The position numbers were made by a program, and so were the translations under genes. Source: Bacteroidota bacterium (GTDB lineage Bacteria > Bacteroidota > Ignavibacteria > Ignavibacteriales > Ignavibacteriaceae). Taken from it: a stretch of 38,802 nt of DNA. Below, one piece after another: positions 17,665 through 27,051 of this stretch (its first letter is position 1; each line of letters starts with the position of its first letter). The notes below the pieces were generated by a model. It was not told where the DNA came from, did no database searches, and worked only from the letters and a program-made list of their open reading frames with translations. The stretch is from positions 1 to 38,802 of the forward strand of contig JAMCWE010000249.1 of the NCBI GenBank assembly GCA_023475265.1, in the 5' to 3' direction.

Positions 17665-20016
17665 TCCGATATTGCAACAATTACTGACGGCATAAAAGAA
17701 CAAACCAGCTTAACAAGAGTTAATGGCAGCATTGCAGTCGGATTGAATATTATTAAACAATCAGGAAGCAATACAGTTAAAGTTGCAGATGAAGTAAATA
17801 AACAGATTGCCAGATTGAGAACTCAACTTCCTACTGATATTAAAATTAATTTAGCTCAAGATAATAGCGTTTATATCCGTGATACAATCAATGATGTCTT
17901 ATTTGATATTTTTTACGGCGGATTGCTCGCAGTAATAGTTATTTTCCTTTTCCTCGCAAATTTAAGAGCTACAATCATTAGTGCATTTGCTTTACCTACA
18001 TCAATTATAGCAAGCTTCATTATTATGTATGCATTTAATTTTACTTTAAATATGATGTCGCTTCTTGCTCTTTCTCTTGCTGTCGGTTTGTTAATTGATG
18101 ATGCAATAGTTGTAATCGAAAATATTTATCGTCATATGCATCAAGGCGAAACTCCGTTGGAAGCTGCAAAATCAGCGTCACAAGAAATTGGATTAGCTGT
18201 AATGGCAACCACTTTTACAATTGTTGCCGTATTTATTCCTGTAGCTTTCATGCCCGGCATCGTAGGACGATTTTTCTATCAATTCGGTATTACTATTTCG
18301 GCGGCGGTGCTCGTTTCTTTGTTCGTAGCTTTTACATTAACTCCGATGCTTTCATCAAAATGGCTGCATAGAGAAGACGAAGCACTATCCAAACAAGGAA
18401 ATATTCTTCAAAAAATACTTTATTACTTTAATCATTTCTTTGAAATATTAAGCGTAAAATATAAGTCAGCATTGGGATGGTCATTAACACATAGAAAAAT
18501 TGTAATTATTACTTCGATCGCAATTTTTCTTTCAAGCATAACGATAATGGGATTGTTGGGTAATCAATTCTTTCCTGAAACAGATAGAAATGAATTTACC
18601 ATCACTGTTAATGCAGCACCGGGTAGTTCACTGGAACAAACAAGTAATCTCTGTGCTCGAGTTGAAAATGAATTAGGAAAATTTCATGAAGTAAAAACTA
18701 TTTTAACAACAATTGGCGCCGGTAATGATCCGGTTACAAGAGCTAATATTTTAGTAAAATTAGTAAATAAGAATGAACGAAAAAAAAGTGACAAAATTTT
18801 GATGGCTCAATTGAGAAAGCAGCTAAGATTTTTGCCAGGTGTAAATATTAGTTATGGCATTCAAGGAGGACCGGGCGGAGGCGGCAAACCTGTTGAAATA
18901 AGTGTTAGAGGAGAAAATATAGATCAACTTAGTAAATATGCAGATAACATTGAGGCGATCGTAAGATCAACTCCGGGAACAGTTGATGTTGAAAACAGTC
19001 TGGAAACTTCTAAACCCGAAGTTCGTTTATTGATAGACAGAGCGAAAGCATCGGATCTTGGAGTAAACCCAATGTTAATTGCTTCTTCTGTTAGAGCTAT
19101 GGTTGATGGATTTGTTGCAACTCAATATCAAGAAGGTAATGAACAATTTGATGTTCGGGTAAGATTGAAAAAAGAAAATAGAACCGGTATTGCAGATATT
19201 CCAAACCTCATGCTAAAAAGTACCAAGAAGGCTGATGATGGAGGTTCAATAATGATTCCAGTTACTGATGTTGCTAGAGTTTCGGAAGGAGTTGGGCCTT
19301 CGGAAATAAATAGATATGCAAGACAAAAAGAAATTCGTATCAACGCAAATTTATCCGGTAGATTTCTTGGTGATGTTTTGCAAGATATTCAAAAAGAAAC
19401 TAAAAAAATTAATTTTGAACCAGGCTATTCCGCTAGTATTGTTGGTGAAGGAGAAATGCAATCTGAATCATTCGGAAATATTTTTCTTTCATTTGGACTC
19501 GCAATAGTTTTCGTTTACATTGTTCTTGCTGCACAGTTTGAAAGTATAATGCATCCGTTTTCTATCATGCTGGCATTACCGATGGCTATAATTGGGGCAG
19601 TGTTGATGTTATTAATTTTCGGAAGTTCAATTTCAGTTGTTTCTTTAATCGGAATTATAATGTTAATGGGGCTTGTAACAAAAAACGGAATTCTTTTAGT
19701 CGATTACACAAATGTTCTAAGAGGAAGGGGATTAACAAGATTGGAGGCTTTGTTAAAAGCCGGACCAACTAGATTGCGCCCGATTTTGATGACAACTTTT
19801 GCAATGATATTCGGAATGATGCCCGTTGCTCTTGGGCTAGGTGAGGGGGGAGAATTTCGAGCGCCGATGGGCCAAGCAGTTATCGGCGGTTTAATTACAT
19901 CAACCTTACTTACATTATTTATAGTTCCTGTAGTTTATACTTTACTTGATGATGTTTCAGTTAAAAATTTTGTAAAATTATTTAAAAGATTTTTTCCTGG
20001 AAAAAATAAATCCTAA
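16903..20016 (+). CDS. RND multidrug efflux pump, HAE1 (AcrB-like) family
   Basis: This 1037-residue inner-membrane proton antiporter drives efflux through the MFP and TolC-like partners. It has the full family plan: the first helix ([15 protein letters not shown]), two large periplasmic loops and twelve predicted helices. The proton-relay pair is in TM4 ([18 protein letters not shown], near residue 400), and the C-terminal helices carry [15 protein letters not shown]. Length is normal. The first 254 codons are duplicated upstream. Drug-type (HAE1) rather than metal-type (CusA) is inferred from overall resemblance; the substrate is unknown. Confidence 0.95.
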   Translation: MKLADVSIERPVFATMMILALIVLGLFSYLKLNVDLFPNVDIPYVIVTTVLPGAGPEQIETDVTKKLEDAVNPIEGVDWIQSYSREGVSILVVAFKLEIDGKIAAQDVREKLSAIRADLPTDIEDPIIQRYDPASFPIMSLTVSGQRSEKEITEYTKNVVKKRLENIPGVGSVDLVGGAEREIEIAIDPSRLKAYNLSIQEVIQSIGASNVEVPGGNLIKGPRQVILRTMGKFKNIVDFNKVIVANPKGKVVYLSDIATITDGIKEQTSLTRVNGSIAVGLNIIKQSGSNTVKVADEVNKQIARLRTQLPTDIKINLAQDNSVYIRDTINDVLFDIFYGGLLAVIVIFLFLANLRATIISAFALPTSIIASFIIMYAFNFTLNMMSLLALSLAVGLLIDDAIVVIENIYRHMHQGETPLEAAKSASQEIGLAVMATTFTIVAVFIPVAFMPGIVGRFFYQFGITISAAVLVSLFVAFTLTPMLSSKWLHREDEALSKQGNILQKILYYFNHFFEILSVKYKSALGWSLTHRKIVIITSIAIFLSSITIMGLLGNQFFPETDRNEFTITVNAAPGSSLEQTSNLCARVENELGKFHEVKTILTTIGAGNDPVTRANILVKLVNKNERKKSDKILMAQLRKQLRFLPGVNISYGIQGGPGGGGKPVEISVRGENIDQLSKYADNIEAIVRSTPGTVDVENSLETSKPEVRLLIDRAKASDLGVNPMLIASSVRAMVDGFVATQYQEGNEQFDVRVRLKKENRTGIADIPNLMLKSTKKADDGGSIMIPVTDVARVSEGVGPSEINRYARQKEIRINANLSGRFLGDVLQDIQKETKKINFEPGYSASIVGEGEMQSESFGNIFLSFGLAIVFVYIVLAAQFESIMHPFSIMLALPMAIIGAVLMLLIFGSSISVVSLIGIIMLMGLVTKNGILLVDYTNVLRGRGLTRLEALLKAGPTRLRPILMTTFAMIFGMMPVALGLGEGGEFRAPMGQAVIGGLITSTLLTLFIVPVVYTLLDDVSVKNFVKLFKRFFPGKNKS

Positions 20017-20048
20017 GATGTCTTTTAACTTAATCGAATGGTATTAAG

Positions 20049-20348
20049 ATGAAAATAGCATTTTTAATTTATCATGATATTCTTGAAGATCGAATTAATA
20101 ACCTTCTTGAAAATTTGAAGATTGATTATTTTACTGAATGGGAAAATGTAAAAGGAAGAGGCCATTTAACCGATCCTCATCTAGGATCAAGAACGTTTCC
20201 AGGCTTTAATACTGTAAGGATGATTGCATTTCAAGATGAAAAAATTTTAGCTGATTTACAGAACGGAATAATCGAATTGAATAAAGATGTATTAAGGGAA
20301 GATGATAAAATAAGATTATTCCAATTGCCGCTAGAAAAGATTGTCTAA
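20049..20348 (+). CDS. PG0541-type, PII-like transporter-associated small protein
   Basis: This 99-residue soluble protein lies 32 bases after the pump. It has the pattern of the small proteins that follow RND pumps in Bacteroidota (PG0541 type): a MK..F..Y opening, then WENVKGRGHLTDPHLGSRTF and a run of VRMIAFQDEKILADL. The arrangement of strands and the GRG loop recall PII/CutA-like trimeric regulators. No ligand-binding residues can be assigned with confidence. A role in tuning the pump is inferred only from its position. Confidence 0.72.
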   Translation: MKIAFLIYHDILEDRINNLLENLKIDYFTEWENVKGRGHLTDPHLGSRTFPGFNTVRMIAFQDEKILADLQNGIIELNKDVLREDDKIRLFQLPLEKIV

Positions 20349-20364
20349 ATACATTATCCCTGTT

Positions 20365-21122
20365 TTATTCAAGATGGCCAAAATAAACTTCAGTATTATA
20401 ATTAAAATCAACCTTCCTGTCATTTTCATATTTATTAAATAATCTTTCTAATTCATTTATCATATTTTGAAAGCTTGTTGAGGAATATATGAAGATGAAA
20501 GCAGCCTGCCTTTTAAACCTTCAATGTTGAATGATTGAGAATTCGGAAAATTTTTAATCTCTTACTTTTTGTAGAATTTTTGAAATACTTTTCTATCAAT
20601 ATTCTGATGAGAAATTTTTTTATAGTCGATAGAAAATTTCAAAAGGAATTTTTCATAATCCTTCATAAAAAGTGAATCGAATTTTCTTGAGTTCCAAATT
20701 AAAAATACCCAACCTTTTGGTTTTAAGATTCTTAAAAATTCTTTTCTTGTTTTAGTAAAATCAAACCAATGAAAAGATTGTGCAGCCGTTATAAAATCTA
20801 CGCTTTGAAAATTTAAATTAGTTGATTCAGCAGTTCCATTTAAGCTAATAAAGCTCGGATAATTTATTAATAATTTTTCTGCGGCGCCTCTCATCTCATT
20901 GTTTGGTTCAATTCCAATTACTTTAAATCCATTCTGTAATAACATCTCTGAAAAAATTCCCGTCCCGGAATCAACATCTGCAACGGTATCTTTTGTACTT
21001 AACTTTAATTCATTCCGGAAAAAATCTATAATAGATTGAGGGTATTTGGGTCTATATTTAATGTAATTATCAACTCGATTTGAAAATCTTTTTAAAGGAT
21101 TTGTTTCGAACTTGTTTGTCAT
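20365..21122 (-). pseudogene. Class I SAM-dependent methyltransferase, broken by a stop and a frameshift
   Basis: The intact first part (186 codons, 21122 to 20562) encodes a methyltransferase related to UbiE/COQ5-type enzymes: FSNRVDNYIKYRPKYP, motif I as VADVDSGTG, ITAAQSFHWFDFTKTR and LKPKGWVFLIWNSR. After the TAA at 20562-20564 the same frame continues with family-like sequence (EIKNFPNSQSFNIEGLKGRL, then LSSSYIP). Near 20475-20485 the frame shifts, and the C-terminus resumes (FQNMINELERLFNKYENDRK, then VDFNYNTEVYFGHLE) to a stop at 20365. The total, about 252 codons, fits the family. In motif I the first glycine is Asp. Three lesions suggest true decay rather than one sequencing error. 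Confidence 0.8.
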
Positions 21123-21259
21123 AGTTTTAATTTTATCAAAATTATTATCTGCAATTTATTTCACTTAAAATTTAATTTAAAATCATTAAATTTTTAAATA
21201 ATTAATCAATTCATAGCCATTATTTTCAAATTGAAGATGTATTAAAAATGGAGTAGTAT

Positions 21260-21519
21260 ATGGGTGATGAAGAATTCTTAAAAAATTATCGATTTAATGT
21301 AGACCCAACAAAAGCAATATTTAATTTGTTCTCAAAAACCATTTCAATCCAGGCAACTTTATCTTCATTAAAGATATTGTTTTTAAAAACCTTAAAGAAT
21401 ATGCCGGAAAAAATGAAGAGGAACTGTTAAAAGAATTTGAAATTATTTATAGTGTTCATAAACAGGAACTTTTAATTGATTTTATAACTAAATATGGTCA
21501 GATAAATTCACCAGATTAA
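21260..21519 (+). pseudogene. Small hypothetical protein gene with a frameshift in an A-run
   Basis: The frame opens at ATG 21260 (MGDEEFLKNYRFNVDPTKAI, then FNLFSK) and meets TCAAAAACC. One extra A there would continue into NHFNPGNFIFIKDIVFKNLK, EYAGKNEEELLKEFEIIYSV and HKQELLIDFITKYGQINSPD, stopping at 21517-21519. Without it the frame runs into an unconvincing tail. The restored protein has about 86 residues, is charged and soluble, and I do not recognise its family. The cause is either a genuine homopolymer deletion or a sequencing error. Confidence 0.5.
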
Positions 21520-21852
21520 AAATGTTTTGGAAAAATTTCTGACTATGAAAATTATTTTTAAAAAAAATTAAACAGAAATAAATTGTTGATAATTGTAAAA
21601 AAAATTTTCTTTTACCATTTGTAGATAATTGTTTCGTTGGTTAATATTCTGCAAATGTAATTTCGATTCAATAAGACACTTCTTTTCATTCAACAGTAAT
21701 TTGCCTCATAATTAAACTTTATCTCAAATTTACCGAAGATATAAAGTAATTATTACGCTTATCTATTTATTTATTTTGATTTTTATTTGTTTTAGCGTGG
21801 TATAAAAATTGTAGTTTCTATTGTTTAATTTGAAGGAATAGATACATCTAGT
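21520..21852. other. Intergenic region without visible genes
   Basis: This is AT-rich sequence of 333 bases. I found no reading frame of protein-like composition, no strong hairpin and no clear repeat. It probably holds the promoter of the STAS gene; GAAGGA at about 21832-21837 is a weak, distant ribosome site for ATG 21853. Confidence 0.4.
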
Positions 21853-22251
21853 ATGGATTTTACCGGTGAATATATAAAAGATATTTTTGTTGGAAAGGTT
21901 TGGATTAAGAAGGCCACATTTTTAGAAGCTGAACAATTTCGGAATTTTCTTTCCACAGCAATGAATAATGATGTTAAAAAATATATAATTGACTTATCAT
22001 GTTGTATTTCTATCGATCCAATTTTTATTGGTGTGATTATTCAAACTTATAAAAAATTAATAAACATTAACGGAAATTTAAAAATCATTCGCCCTAAATT
22101 GGCCATTCATTCAAATCAAAATTTTGAAAATACATTAAGAATATTTGAGACGTTTTTGTCAATTGAAGAAGCAGTTGATAGCTACAAAAAAATATTTGTT
22201 AAGCCTGCCGAAGAACTTATCACTAATCGAGTCGCGTTAGCTGTAACTTAG
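21853..22251 (+). CDS. STAS-domain (anti-sigma factor antagonist-like) protein without the phospho-serine
   Basis: This 132-residue protein has a STAS-type core (residues 10-110): KKYIIDLSCCISIDPIFIGVI matches the beta-strand plus loop of SpoIIAA-like antagonists, followed by INGNLKIIRP and a final helix around ENTLRIFETFLSIEEAVDSY. In classical members the loop reads D-S-S-G-L-G-V and the second serine is phosphorylated by an anti-sigma kinase. Here it is D55-P-I-F-I-G-V, so control by that phosphorylation is not expected. No kinase or phosphatase partner is adjacent. The gene stands alone. Confidence 0.7.
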   Translation: MDFTGEYIKDIFVGKVWIKKATFLEAEQFRNFLSTAMNNDVKKYIIDLSCCISIDPIFIGVIIQTYKKLININGNLKIIRPKLAIHSNQNFENTLRIFETFLSIEEAVDSYKKIFVKPAEELITNRVALAVT

Positions 22252-22420
22252 ATTATTTTTCGAACCTAATAAAATAAAACCTTATTGTGTCCCTTTCTAC
22301 ACAGAACATTAAATAATTTTTTCAATTCTTTTTTCCTGAAGTACCAATTATAATAAATTACATTAATTTATTGAATAAACAATTTGAAATGAATTGAAAG
22401 AGAAATTGAGCTTTTAAAAT

Positions 22421-22558
22421 CTAATTCTTTTGTTTGTTGATGTGAAAGCCCTCCTCATCCTCCCATCCGGAAGGAGCAGATTTCATAAAGTAAAGTAATA
22501 TGCCCGCAGAAATTAAAGATACGGTTATATAAAAAATTATTATTGATATCATGTTCAT
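22421..22558 (-). CDS. Short single-pass membrane protein (45 residues), unrecognised
   Basis: An ATG at 22558 on the minus strand opens a 45-codon frame. It has one hydrophobic helix (SIIIFYITVSLISAGILLYF, residues 5-24), then a polar, acidic tail (MKSAPSGWEDEEGFHINKQK). AGAAAAG lies just upstream as a weak ribosome site, and AAGGAAG lies further back. The sharp division between helix and soluble tail, and codon use like its neighbours, suggest a real small gene, but I know no family for it. A perfect inverted repeat lies about 35 bases upstream of its start. Confidence 0.45.
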   Translation of the reverse strand: MNMISIIIFYITVSLISAGILLYFMKSAPSGWEDEEGFHINKQKN

Positions 22559-22964
22559 CTTTTCTAAATTTAGTTATACTTCCTTATAAATACTTTTACC
22601 ATAACTTATTAACTGGTAAAAGATTTGATATAATTATAGCCGTTCAATAATCAGACCAAAATAAATATTTAACTTCATTCTGTATGGTTTGGAAAATTTT
22701 CCGAATTAACTTGATATTACTTTTATTTTTTAACAGATATGCACACAATTACATTTTCCTATATGAAAAGTAATACTTAATCCTAACTTGGCTTATGCTA
22801 TTAATAAATTTTCATGAATTATTTAAGCAAAAATTACCGGTAGTATTTATCATTGGTTTTTCTTTATACTTTTTAAAATCATATTTGGATTTTGTTGTTT
22901 TATCATTAATCGATATTTATATTTAAATAATCATTCATTACTGTTTTTCAAAAAAAAGATTTAT
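22559..22964. other. 406-base intergenic region before purC
   Basis: This region probably holds divergent promoters for the small minus-strand gene and for purC. Its one clear structure is the inverted repeat at 22593-22622 (separate entry). I see no further protein-like frame; a 29-codon frame at about 22684 is too short and of poor composition. Confidence 0.4.
22593..22622. promoter_or_regulatory. Perfect 9-bp inverted repeat, possible operator
   Basis: CTTTTACCA (22593-22601) and TGGTAAAAG (22614-22622) are exact reverse complements separated by 12 bases. The centre-to-centre spacing of about two helical turns suits a dimeric repressor. There is no T-tract typical of a terminator on either side. 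It lies 35 bases upstream of the start of the 45-residue membrane protein gene. Confidence 0.35.
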
Positions 22965-23861
22965 ATGACAAACAAAATTATTCTTCAGACTAATTTTCCA
23001 AAGCTTAATTTGGTTAAAAAAGGAAAGGTTCGAGATATTTATGAAGTTGGGGAATATTTCCTAATTGTTTCAACAGACAGGCTTTCTGCCTTTGATGTTA
23101 TAATGGCTCAAGGAATTCCATTCAAAGGGCAAGTTCTAACAAAAATTTCGGAATTCTGGTTTAATTATACTAATGATTTAATAGACAATCATCTTATAAG
23201 TACAAACGTTGATGACTTTCCATCTATTTGTAGTGAATACAAAAATGATTTGTTTGGCAGATCAATGCTCGTTAAAAAGGCTGAAGTAATTCCCATCGAA
23301 TGTATCGTTAGAGGTTATATTTCCGGTTCCGGATGGAATGATTACAAAAAGACTGGTGAAATTTCCGGGATTAAATTAGCTGCAGGACTTTCTGAATCAG
23401 AAAAATTTTCAGAACCTATTTTCACGCCTTCAACTAAAGCTGAAATAGGTTTGCATGATGAAAATATTTCGTTTGCCCAAGCAGAAAAAATAACAGACAA
23501 AAAATCATTAAATAAAATTAAACAAGCTTCAATAGATATTTATAACAAATGCTCAGATTATGCTTTGACAAAAGGAATAATCATAGCAGATACTAAAATG
23601 GAATTTGGTATTTATAATAACCAAGTAATTCTGGTTGACGAGCTATTAACTCCAGACTCTTCGAGATTCTGGCCTAAAGCAAAATATAAAATTGGCGGTG
23701 CTCAAGAAAGTTATGATAAACAATTTGTTCGGGATTATTTAATTTCCATAAAATTTAACAAACAGCCGCCGCCTCCTCAATTGCCGGAAGAAATTATACA
23801 AAAGACTAGCGAAAAATATCTTGAGGTTCTGTATCAATTAACTGGCGAAAGAATTAGTTGA
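22965..23861 (+). CDS. purC: Phosphoribosylaminoimidazole-succinocarboxamide synthase
   Basis: SAICAR synthase joins CAIR and aspartate with ATP in purine synthesis. The 298-residue protein is of the longer (about 300) class. Motifs are [10 protein letters not shown] at the start (ATP site), [40 protein letters not shown], and [12 protein letters not shown] before [14 protein letters not shown]. The stop TGA is directly followed by the ATG of the DUF971 gene. No other purine gene is in the window. Confidence 0.97.
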   Translation: MTNKIILQTNFPKLNLVKKGKVRDIYEVGEYFLIVSTDRLSAFDVIMAQGIPFKGQVLTKISEFWFNYTNDLIDNHLISTNVDDFPSICSEYKNDLFGRSMLVKKAEVIPIECIVRGYISGSGWNDYKKTGEISGIKLAAGLSESEKFSEPIFTPSTKAEIGLHDENISFAQAEKITDKKSLNKIKQASIDIYNKCSDYALTKGIIIADTKMEFGIYNNQVILVDELLTPDSSRFWPKAKYKIGGAQESYDKQFVRDYLISIKFNKQPPPPQLPEEIIQKTSEKYLEVLYQLTGERIS

Positions 23862-24167
23862 ATGAAACCTGTTTTGATAAAAGTTCATAATCAAAAAGAA
23901 CTTTTTATTAACTGGGATGACAATACAGTTACAAAAATTGAATTAAAAAAACTTAGAAGATTTTGCCCTTGTGCTACATGTGCAATGAATAGAGAAAATG
24001 AAAGTAAAACTTATATCCCGCTGTTTACATCAGACCAGATAAAGGTTTTAAGAATTTTTGAGGTTGGAAGTTACGCGATCGGAATTACTTGGAATGATGG
24101 GCATAATACGGGGATTTATGAATTCCCATATCTTAATTACATAGCTAAAGAAAATGATTCTTTATAA
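23862..24167 (+). CDS. DUF971 domain protein (GBBH-like N-terminal domain)
   Basis: This 101-residue protein has the domain found at the N-terminus of gamma-butyrobetaine hydroxylases and alone in many bacteria. Visible marks are LFINWDDNTVTKIELKKLRR, the cysteine group FCPCATC (Cys35, 37, 40), a probable metal site together with a later His, and YAIGITWNDGHNTGIYEFPY. Single-domain forms have been connected with iron-sulfur protein maturation and Mrp/ApbC ATPases, but no such partner is nearby. It abuts purC. Confidence 0.85.
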   Translation: MKPVLIKVHNQKELFINWDDNTVTKIELKKLRRFCPCATCAMNRENESKTYIPLFTSDQIKVLRIFEVGSYAIGITWNDGHNTGIYEFPYLNYIAKENDSL

Positions 24168-24173
24168 CGAATT

Positions 24174-24770
24174 ATGATACTTCCAAATCAGCTAACTATT
24201 TTAAGAATAATATTAACTCCAATATTTTTAGTATTATTTTTAGCAAATGATCCGTTATTAAAACAGATTTCTTTAATTGTGTTTATCGTTGCCGCATTGA
24301 CTGATTGGTACGATGGTTGGCTGGCAAGAAAGTTTAACTATATTACAAATTGGGGAAAGTTTTGGGATCCGCTTGCAGATAAGGTTTTAACCTCTGCGGC
24401 TTTTCTGGGTTTTGTTTTTCTAAAAATCCTTCCCTTATGGATGGTAATTATAATAATTTTAAGAGATTTTTTAATTACAGGTTTACGGGCATTTGCAGAT
24501 TATAAAGGTCATTCTTTCCCAACAAGCATTTATGCAAAGTGGAAAACCTTTATTCAAATGGTTTTTCTTTATTATCTGCTTATTGTTTATGTCGGGCAAA
24601 ATACCGTTCAGATTTACACTGGCAATGAAAAATTATTCCATATATTAATGCACGGCACTTTTATATATACCGCCATGTTGATTATAACAATTATTACTTT
24701 TCATTCAGGAGTTACATATCTATATCAAAGCAGGCAATTAATAAAAAATCTTTTTAACCGTGAAAATTAA
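24174..24770 (+). CDS. pgsA: CDP-diacylglycerol-glycerol-3-phosphate 3-phosphatidyltransferase
   Basis: This 198-residue membrane enzyme makes phosphatidylglycerophosphate. It has the complete CDP-alcohol phosphotransferase motif D44-xx-D47-G48-xx-A51-R52-x8-G61-xxx-D65-xxx-D69, and about five to six hydrophobic helices. PgsA rather than another CDP-alcohol transferase is supported by the opening NQLTILRIILTPIFL and by the next gene, which encodes the matching phosphatase PgpA and overlaps this one by 11 bases. Confidence 0.93.
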   Translation: MILPNQLTILRIILTPIFLVLFLANDPLLKQISLIVFIVAALTDWYDGWLARKFNYITNWGKFWDPLADKVLTSAAFLGFVFLKILPLWMVIIIILRDFLITGLRAFADYKGHSFPTSIYAKWKTFIQMVFLYYLLIVYVGQNTVQIYTGNEKLFHILMHGTFIYTAMLIITIITFHSGVTYLYQSRQLIKNLFNREN

Positions 24771-25218
24771 TTTTTTCGAAAAATTTATTGGCTCAGGATT
24801 TTATACCGGATATATTCCATTTTCTTCCGGAACGTTTGGTAGTTTAGCCGGTTTGATAATTTATTATATTCCAGGATTCGAAAAACCATTTATATTGATT
24901 CCTGCAATAATTCTTTTTACTTTTTATGGCGTTTATGTAGGAACTAAATTTGAAAAAGTTTATGGCGAAGATCCTTCTGAGTGTACAATTGATGAAGTAG
25001 TTGGTATGTGGATTTCGTTATTGTTTGTTCCCAAAAATTTAATTATTTCAATTATAGCTTTTTTAATATGGCGCTTTTTTGATATAACAAAACCATCTCC
25101 GGCAAGGCAAATGGAAAAACTTAAAGGCGGATTTGGTATAATGATGGATGATGTAGTTGCTGGTTTTTATTCTTTAGTTCTTGTTCATTTAATTTTGTTT
25201 ATTTTTGTGCGCTTATAA
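24760..25218 (+). CDS. pgpA: Phosphatidylglycerophosphatase A
   Basis: This 152-residue membrane protein removes the phosphate from phosphatidylglycerophosphate to give phosphatidylglycerol. Family marks are SGTFGSLAGLIIYY, EDPSECTIDEVVGMW with its acidic metal-binding residues, FDITKPSPARQMEKLKGGFG, and IMMDDVVAG. The start is GTG at 24760, inside the last codons of pgsA. The overlap points to translational coupling of two consecutive steps in phospholipid synthesis. Confidence 0.92.
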   Translation: MKINFFEKFIGSGFYTGYIPFSSGTFGSLAGLIIYYIPGFEKPFILIPAIILFTFYGVYVGTKFEKVYGEDPSECTIDEVVGMWISLLFVPKNLIISIIAFLIWRFFDITKPSPARQMEKLKGGFGIMMDDVVAGFYSLVLVHLILFIFVRL

Positions 25219-25241
25219 ATTATCAACTATCCGAGAGGGAA

Positions 25242-26498
25242 ATGAATGCTCAAATTGTAACTATTGGCGATGAATTATTAATTGGACAAACCATTAATAC
25301 AAATTCTTCTTTTATCGGTGAACAACTTTCGAATATTCAAATAGATGTTAGAAAAATTTCAGTTGTAGGTGATGATGAAACCGAAATCTTAAAAGAATTT
25401 AAATCATCATTTAAAGAAAATGATTTGGTAATTGTTACAGGCGGACTAGGGCCAACGCATGATGATGTTACTAGAAAATGTGTCGTAAAATTTTTTCACA
25501 CCGAGCTTGTTCCAAATAAAGAAGTTCTTGAAGATTTGAAAACATTCTTTAAAAAAAGAGGACGGAATTTAACAAAGATAAATGAAGATCAAGCTCTTGT
25601 TCCTAAAATTGCTAAGGTTATAAGAAACGAATTCGGAACTGCACCGGGTATGTGGATTGAAAAGGATGAAAAAATTTTTATTGTTCTTCCCGGTGTGCCA
25701 TCTGAAATGAAAGGAATGATGAACTCGATTGTTATTCCTAACCTTAAGGAAAAAATTGTTGGACAAGAATTCGTAATTAAACGAAGTAATGTATTAACAA
25801 CCGGAATACCGGAATCAATGTTGTTTGAAAGATTAGGCAATTTAGATGAAATCTTAGAAGGGGCAAAGCTGGCTTTTCTTCCGAGTCAGTTTGGCGTTAA
25901 GTTGAGAATTACTGTCAAAGAATCTGATGAAGAGCAAGCTATAAATAAGCTAAGCGAAATAGAACAAAAAATTAGAAGCAAAGTTGGAAGATTTATTTAT
26001 TCGATAAACGATGAAACTTTAGAACAAGTTGTTGCTCGATTGCTAAAAGAAAGAGGACTTACAATTGCAGTTGCAGAATCTTGTACCGGCGGTATGATTT
26101 CAAACTTACTAACAAATATAAGCGGCAGCAGCAAGTATTATGATCGTGGAGTTATTACTTACAGTAATGTTTCCAAAATTAATTTGCTTAAAGTGAAGGA
26201 AGAAACAATTGAACAGTACGGCGCTGTAAGTTTGGAAGTTGCTCGCCAGATGGCAGAAGGAATTAGAACTATTAGTGGAACAGATTTAGGATTATCCGTC
26301 ACCGGTATAATGGGACCAACCGGCGCAAGTGCTGATAAACCAATTGGGCTTGTTTATATCGGCCTGTGTGATGATAAAACATGTACTGCTAAGAAATTTC
26401 AATTTGGTGATGATCGTATTTTAAATAAACAAAGAACCACTCAAACAGCTTTGGATATGATTAGAAGATATTTATTGGGAATTCCATTTAATGAATAG
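25242..26498 (+). CDS. cinA: CinA: MoaB-like domain plus NMN amidohydrolase (PncC) domain
   Basis: This 418-residue two-domain protein has an N-terminal MoaB/COG1058 domain (IGDELLIGQTINTNSSFIGE; VTGGLGPTHDDVTRK; FIVLPGVPSEMKGMM) and, from about residue 260, the CinA C-terminal domain (VAESCTGGMISNLLTNISGS, then YDRGVITYSN and VTGIMGPTGAS) that deamidates nicotinamide mononucleotide. Length is normal. GAGAGGG lies just before the start. It precedes thpR, recA and recX, resembling the competence-recombination clusters of other bacteria where cinA precedes recA. Confidence 0.94.
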   Translation: MNAQIVTIGDELLIGQTINTNSSFIGEQLSNIQIDVRKISVVGDDETEILKEFKSSFKENDLVIVTGGLGPTHDDVTRKCVVKFFHTELVPNKEVLEDLKTFFKKRGRNLTKINEDQALVPKIAKVIRNEFGTAPGMWIEKDEKIFIVLPGVPSEMKGMMNSIVIPNLKEKIVGQEFVIKRSNVLTTGIPESMLFERLGNLDEILEGAKLAFLPSQFGVKLRITVKESDEEQAINKLSEIEQKIRSKVGRFIYSINDETLEQVVARLLKERGLTIAVAESCTGGMISNLLTNISGSSKYYDRGVITYSNVSKINLLKVKEETIEQYGAVSLEVARQMAEGIRTISGTDLGLSVTGIMGPTGASADKPIGLVYIGLCDDKTCTAKKFQFGDDRILNKQRTTQTALDMIRRYLLGIPFNE

Positions 26499-27039
26499 GC
26501 TTTTTATTGCGTTAAAAATTCCGGATGAAATAAGAGAAAAAATTATTAATTTACGGAATGAAGCCTTTCCGAATTTTCAAAAATTTAAATGGGAATCTGA
26601 AGATAAGATTCATCTTACATTAAAATTTATTGGTGAAGTTAGTGAAGAGCTTACACAGCAAATTGCAGATCAAATTAATTTTATTGAGGAATATAAAAAG
26701 TTTAATTGTTCTTTAACTAATTTTGGATTTTTTTATAAGCAAGATGTTGCAAGGATAATGTGGATAGGGCTTTCAATTAATAGTAAAATAATCGAATTAG
26801 TTGATAAGTTGAATATTGAACTTGAAAAATTTTCTATTCCTCGTGAAAAAAAGAAATTCCAAGCACATATTACAATTAAAAGATTGAAAGGTGATGAAGG
26901 GAATTATTTTATAAACAGTTTTGAAAAATTTAGAATTCCGAAAATTGAGTTTGAAGCCGGTCAAGTTATATTGATGAAAAGCGATTTACTTCCAACCGGT
27001 TCTAAATATACTGACATTAAATCATACTTATTAAAATGA
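26491..27039 (+). CDS. thpR: RNA 2',3'-cyclic phosphodiesterase (LigT family)
   Basis: This 182-residue protein of the 2H phosphoesterase superfamily has both catalytic motifs: HLTL (His41, in KIHLTLKFIGEV) and HITI (His126, in FQAHITIKRL). The opening MNRLFIALKIPDEI is typical of ThpR/LigT. It hydrolyses 2',3'-cyclic phosphodiester ends of RNA in known members; the physiological substrate is uncertain. It overlaps cinA by eight bases. Confidence 0.9.
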   Translation: MNRLFIALKIPDEIREKIINLRNEAFPNFQKFKWESEDKIHLTLKFIGEVSEELTQQIADQINFIEEYKKFNCSLTNFGFFYKQDVARIMWIGLSINSKIIELVDKLNIELEKFSIPREKKKFQAHITIKRLKGDEGNYFINSFEKFRIPKIEFEAGQVILMKSDLLPTGSKYTDIKSYLLK

Positions 27040-27051
27040 ATTGGAGGAAAA

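Noticed and set aside
22684-22773. A 29-codon hydrophobic frame on the plus strand
   Set aside because: It is too short, has no ribosome site and has poor composition. I could not separate it from chance.
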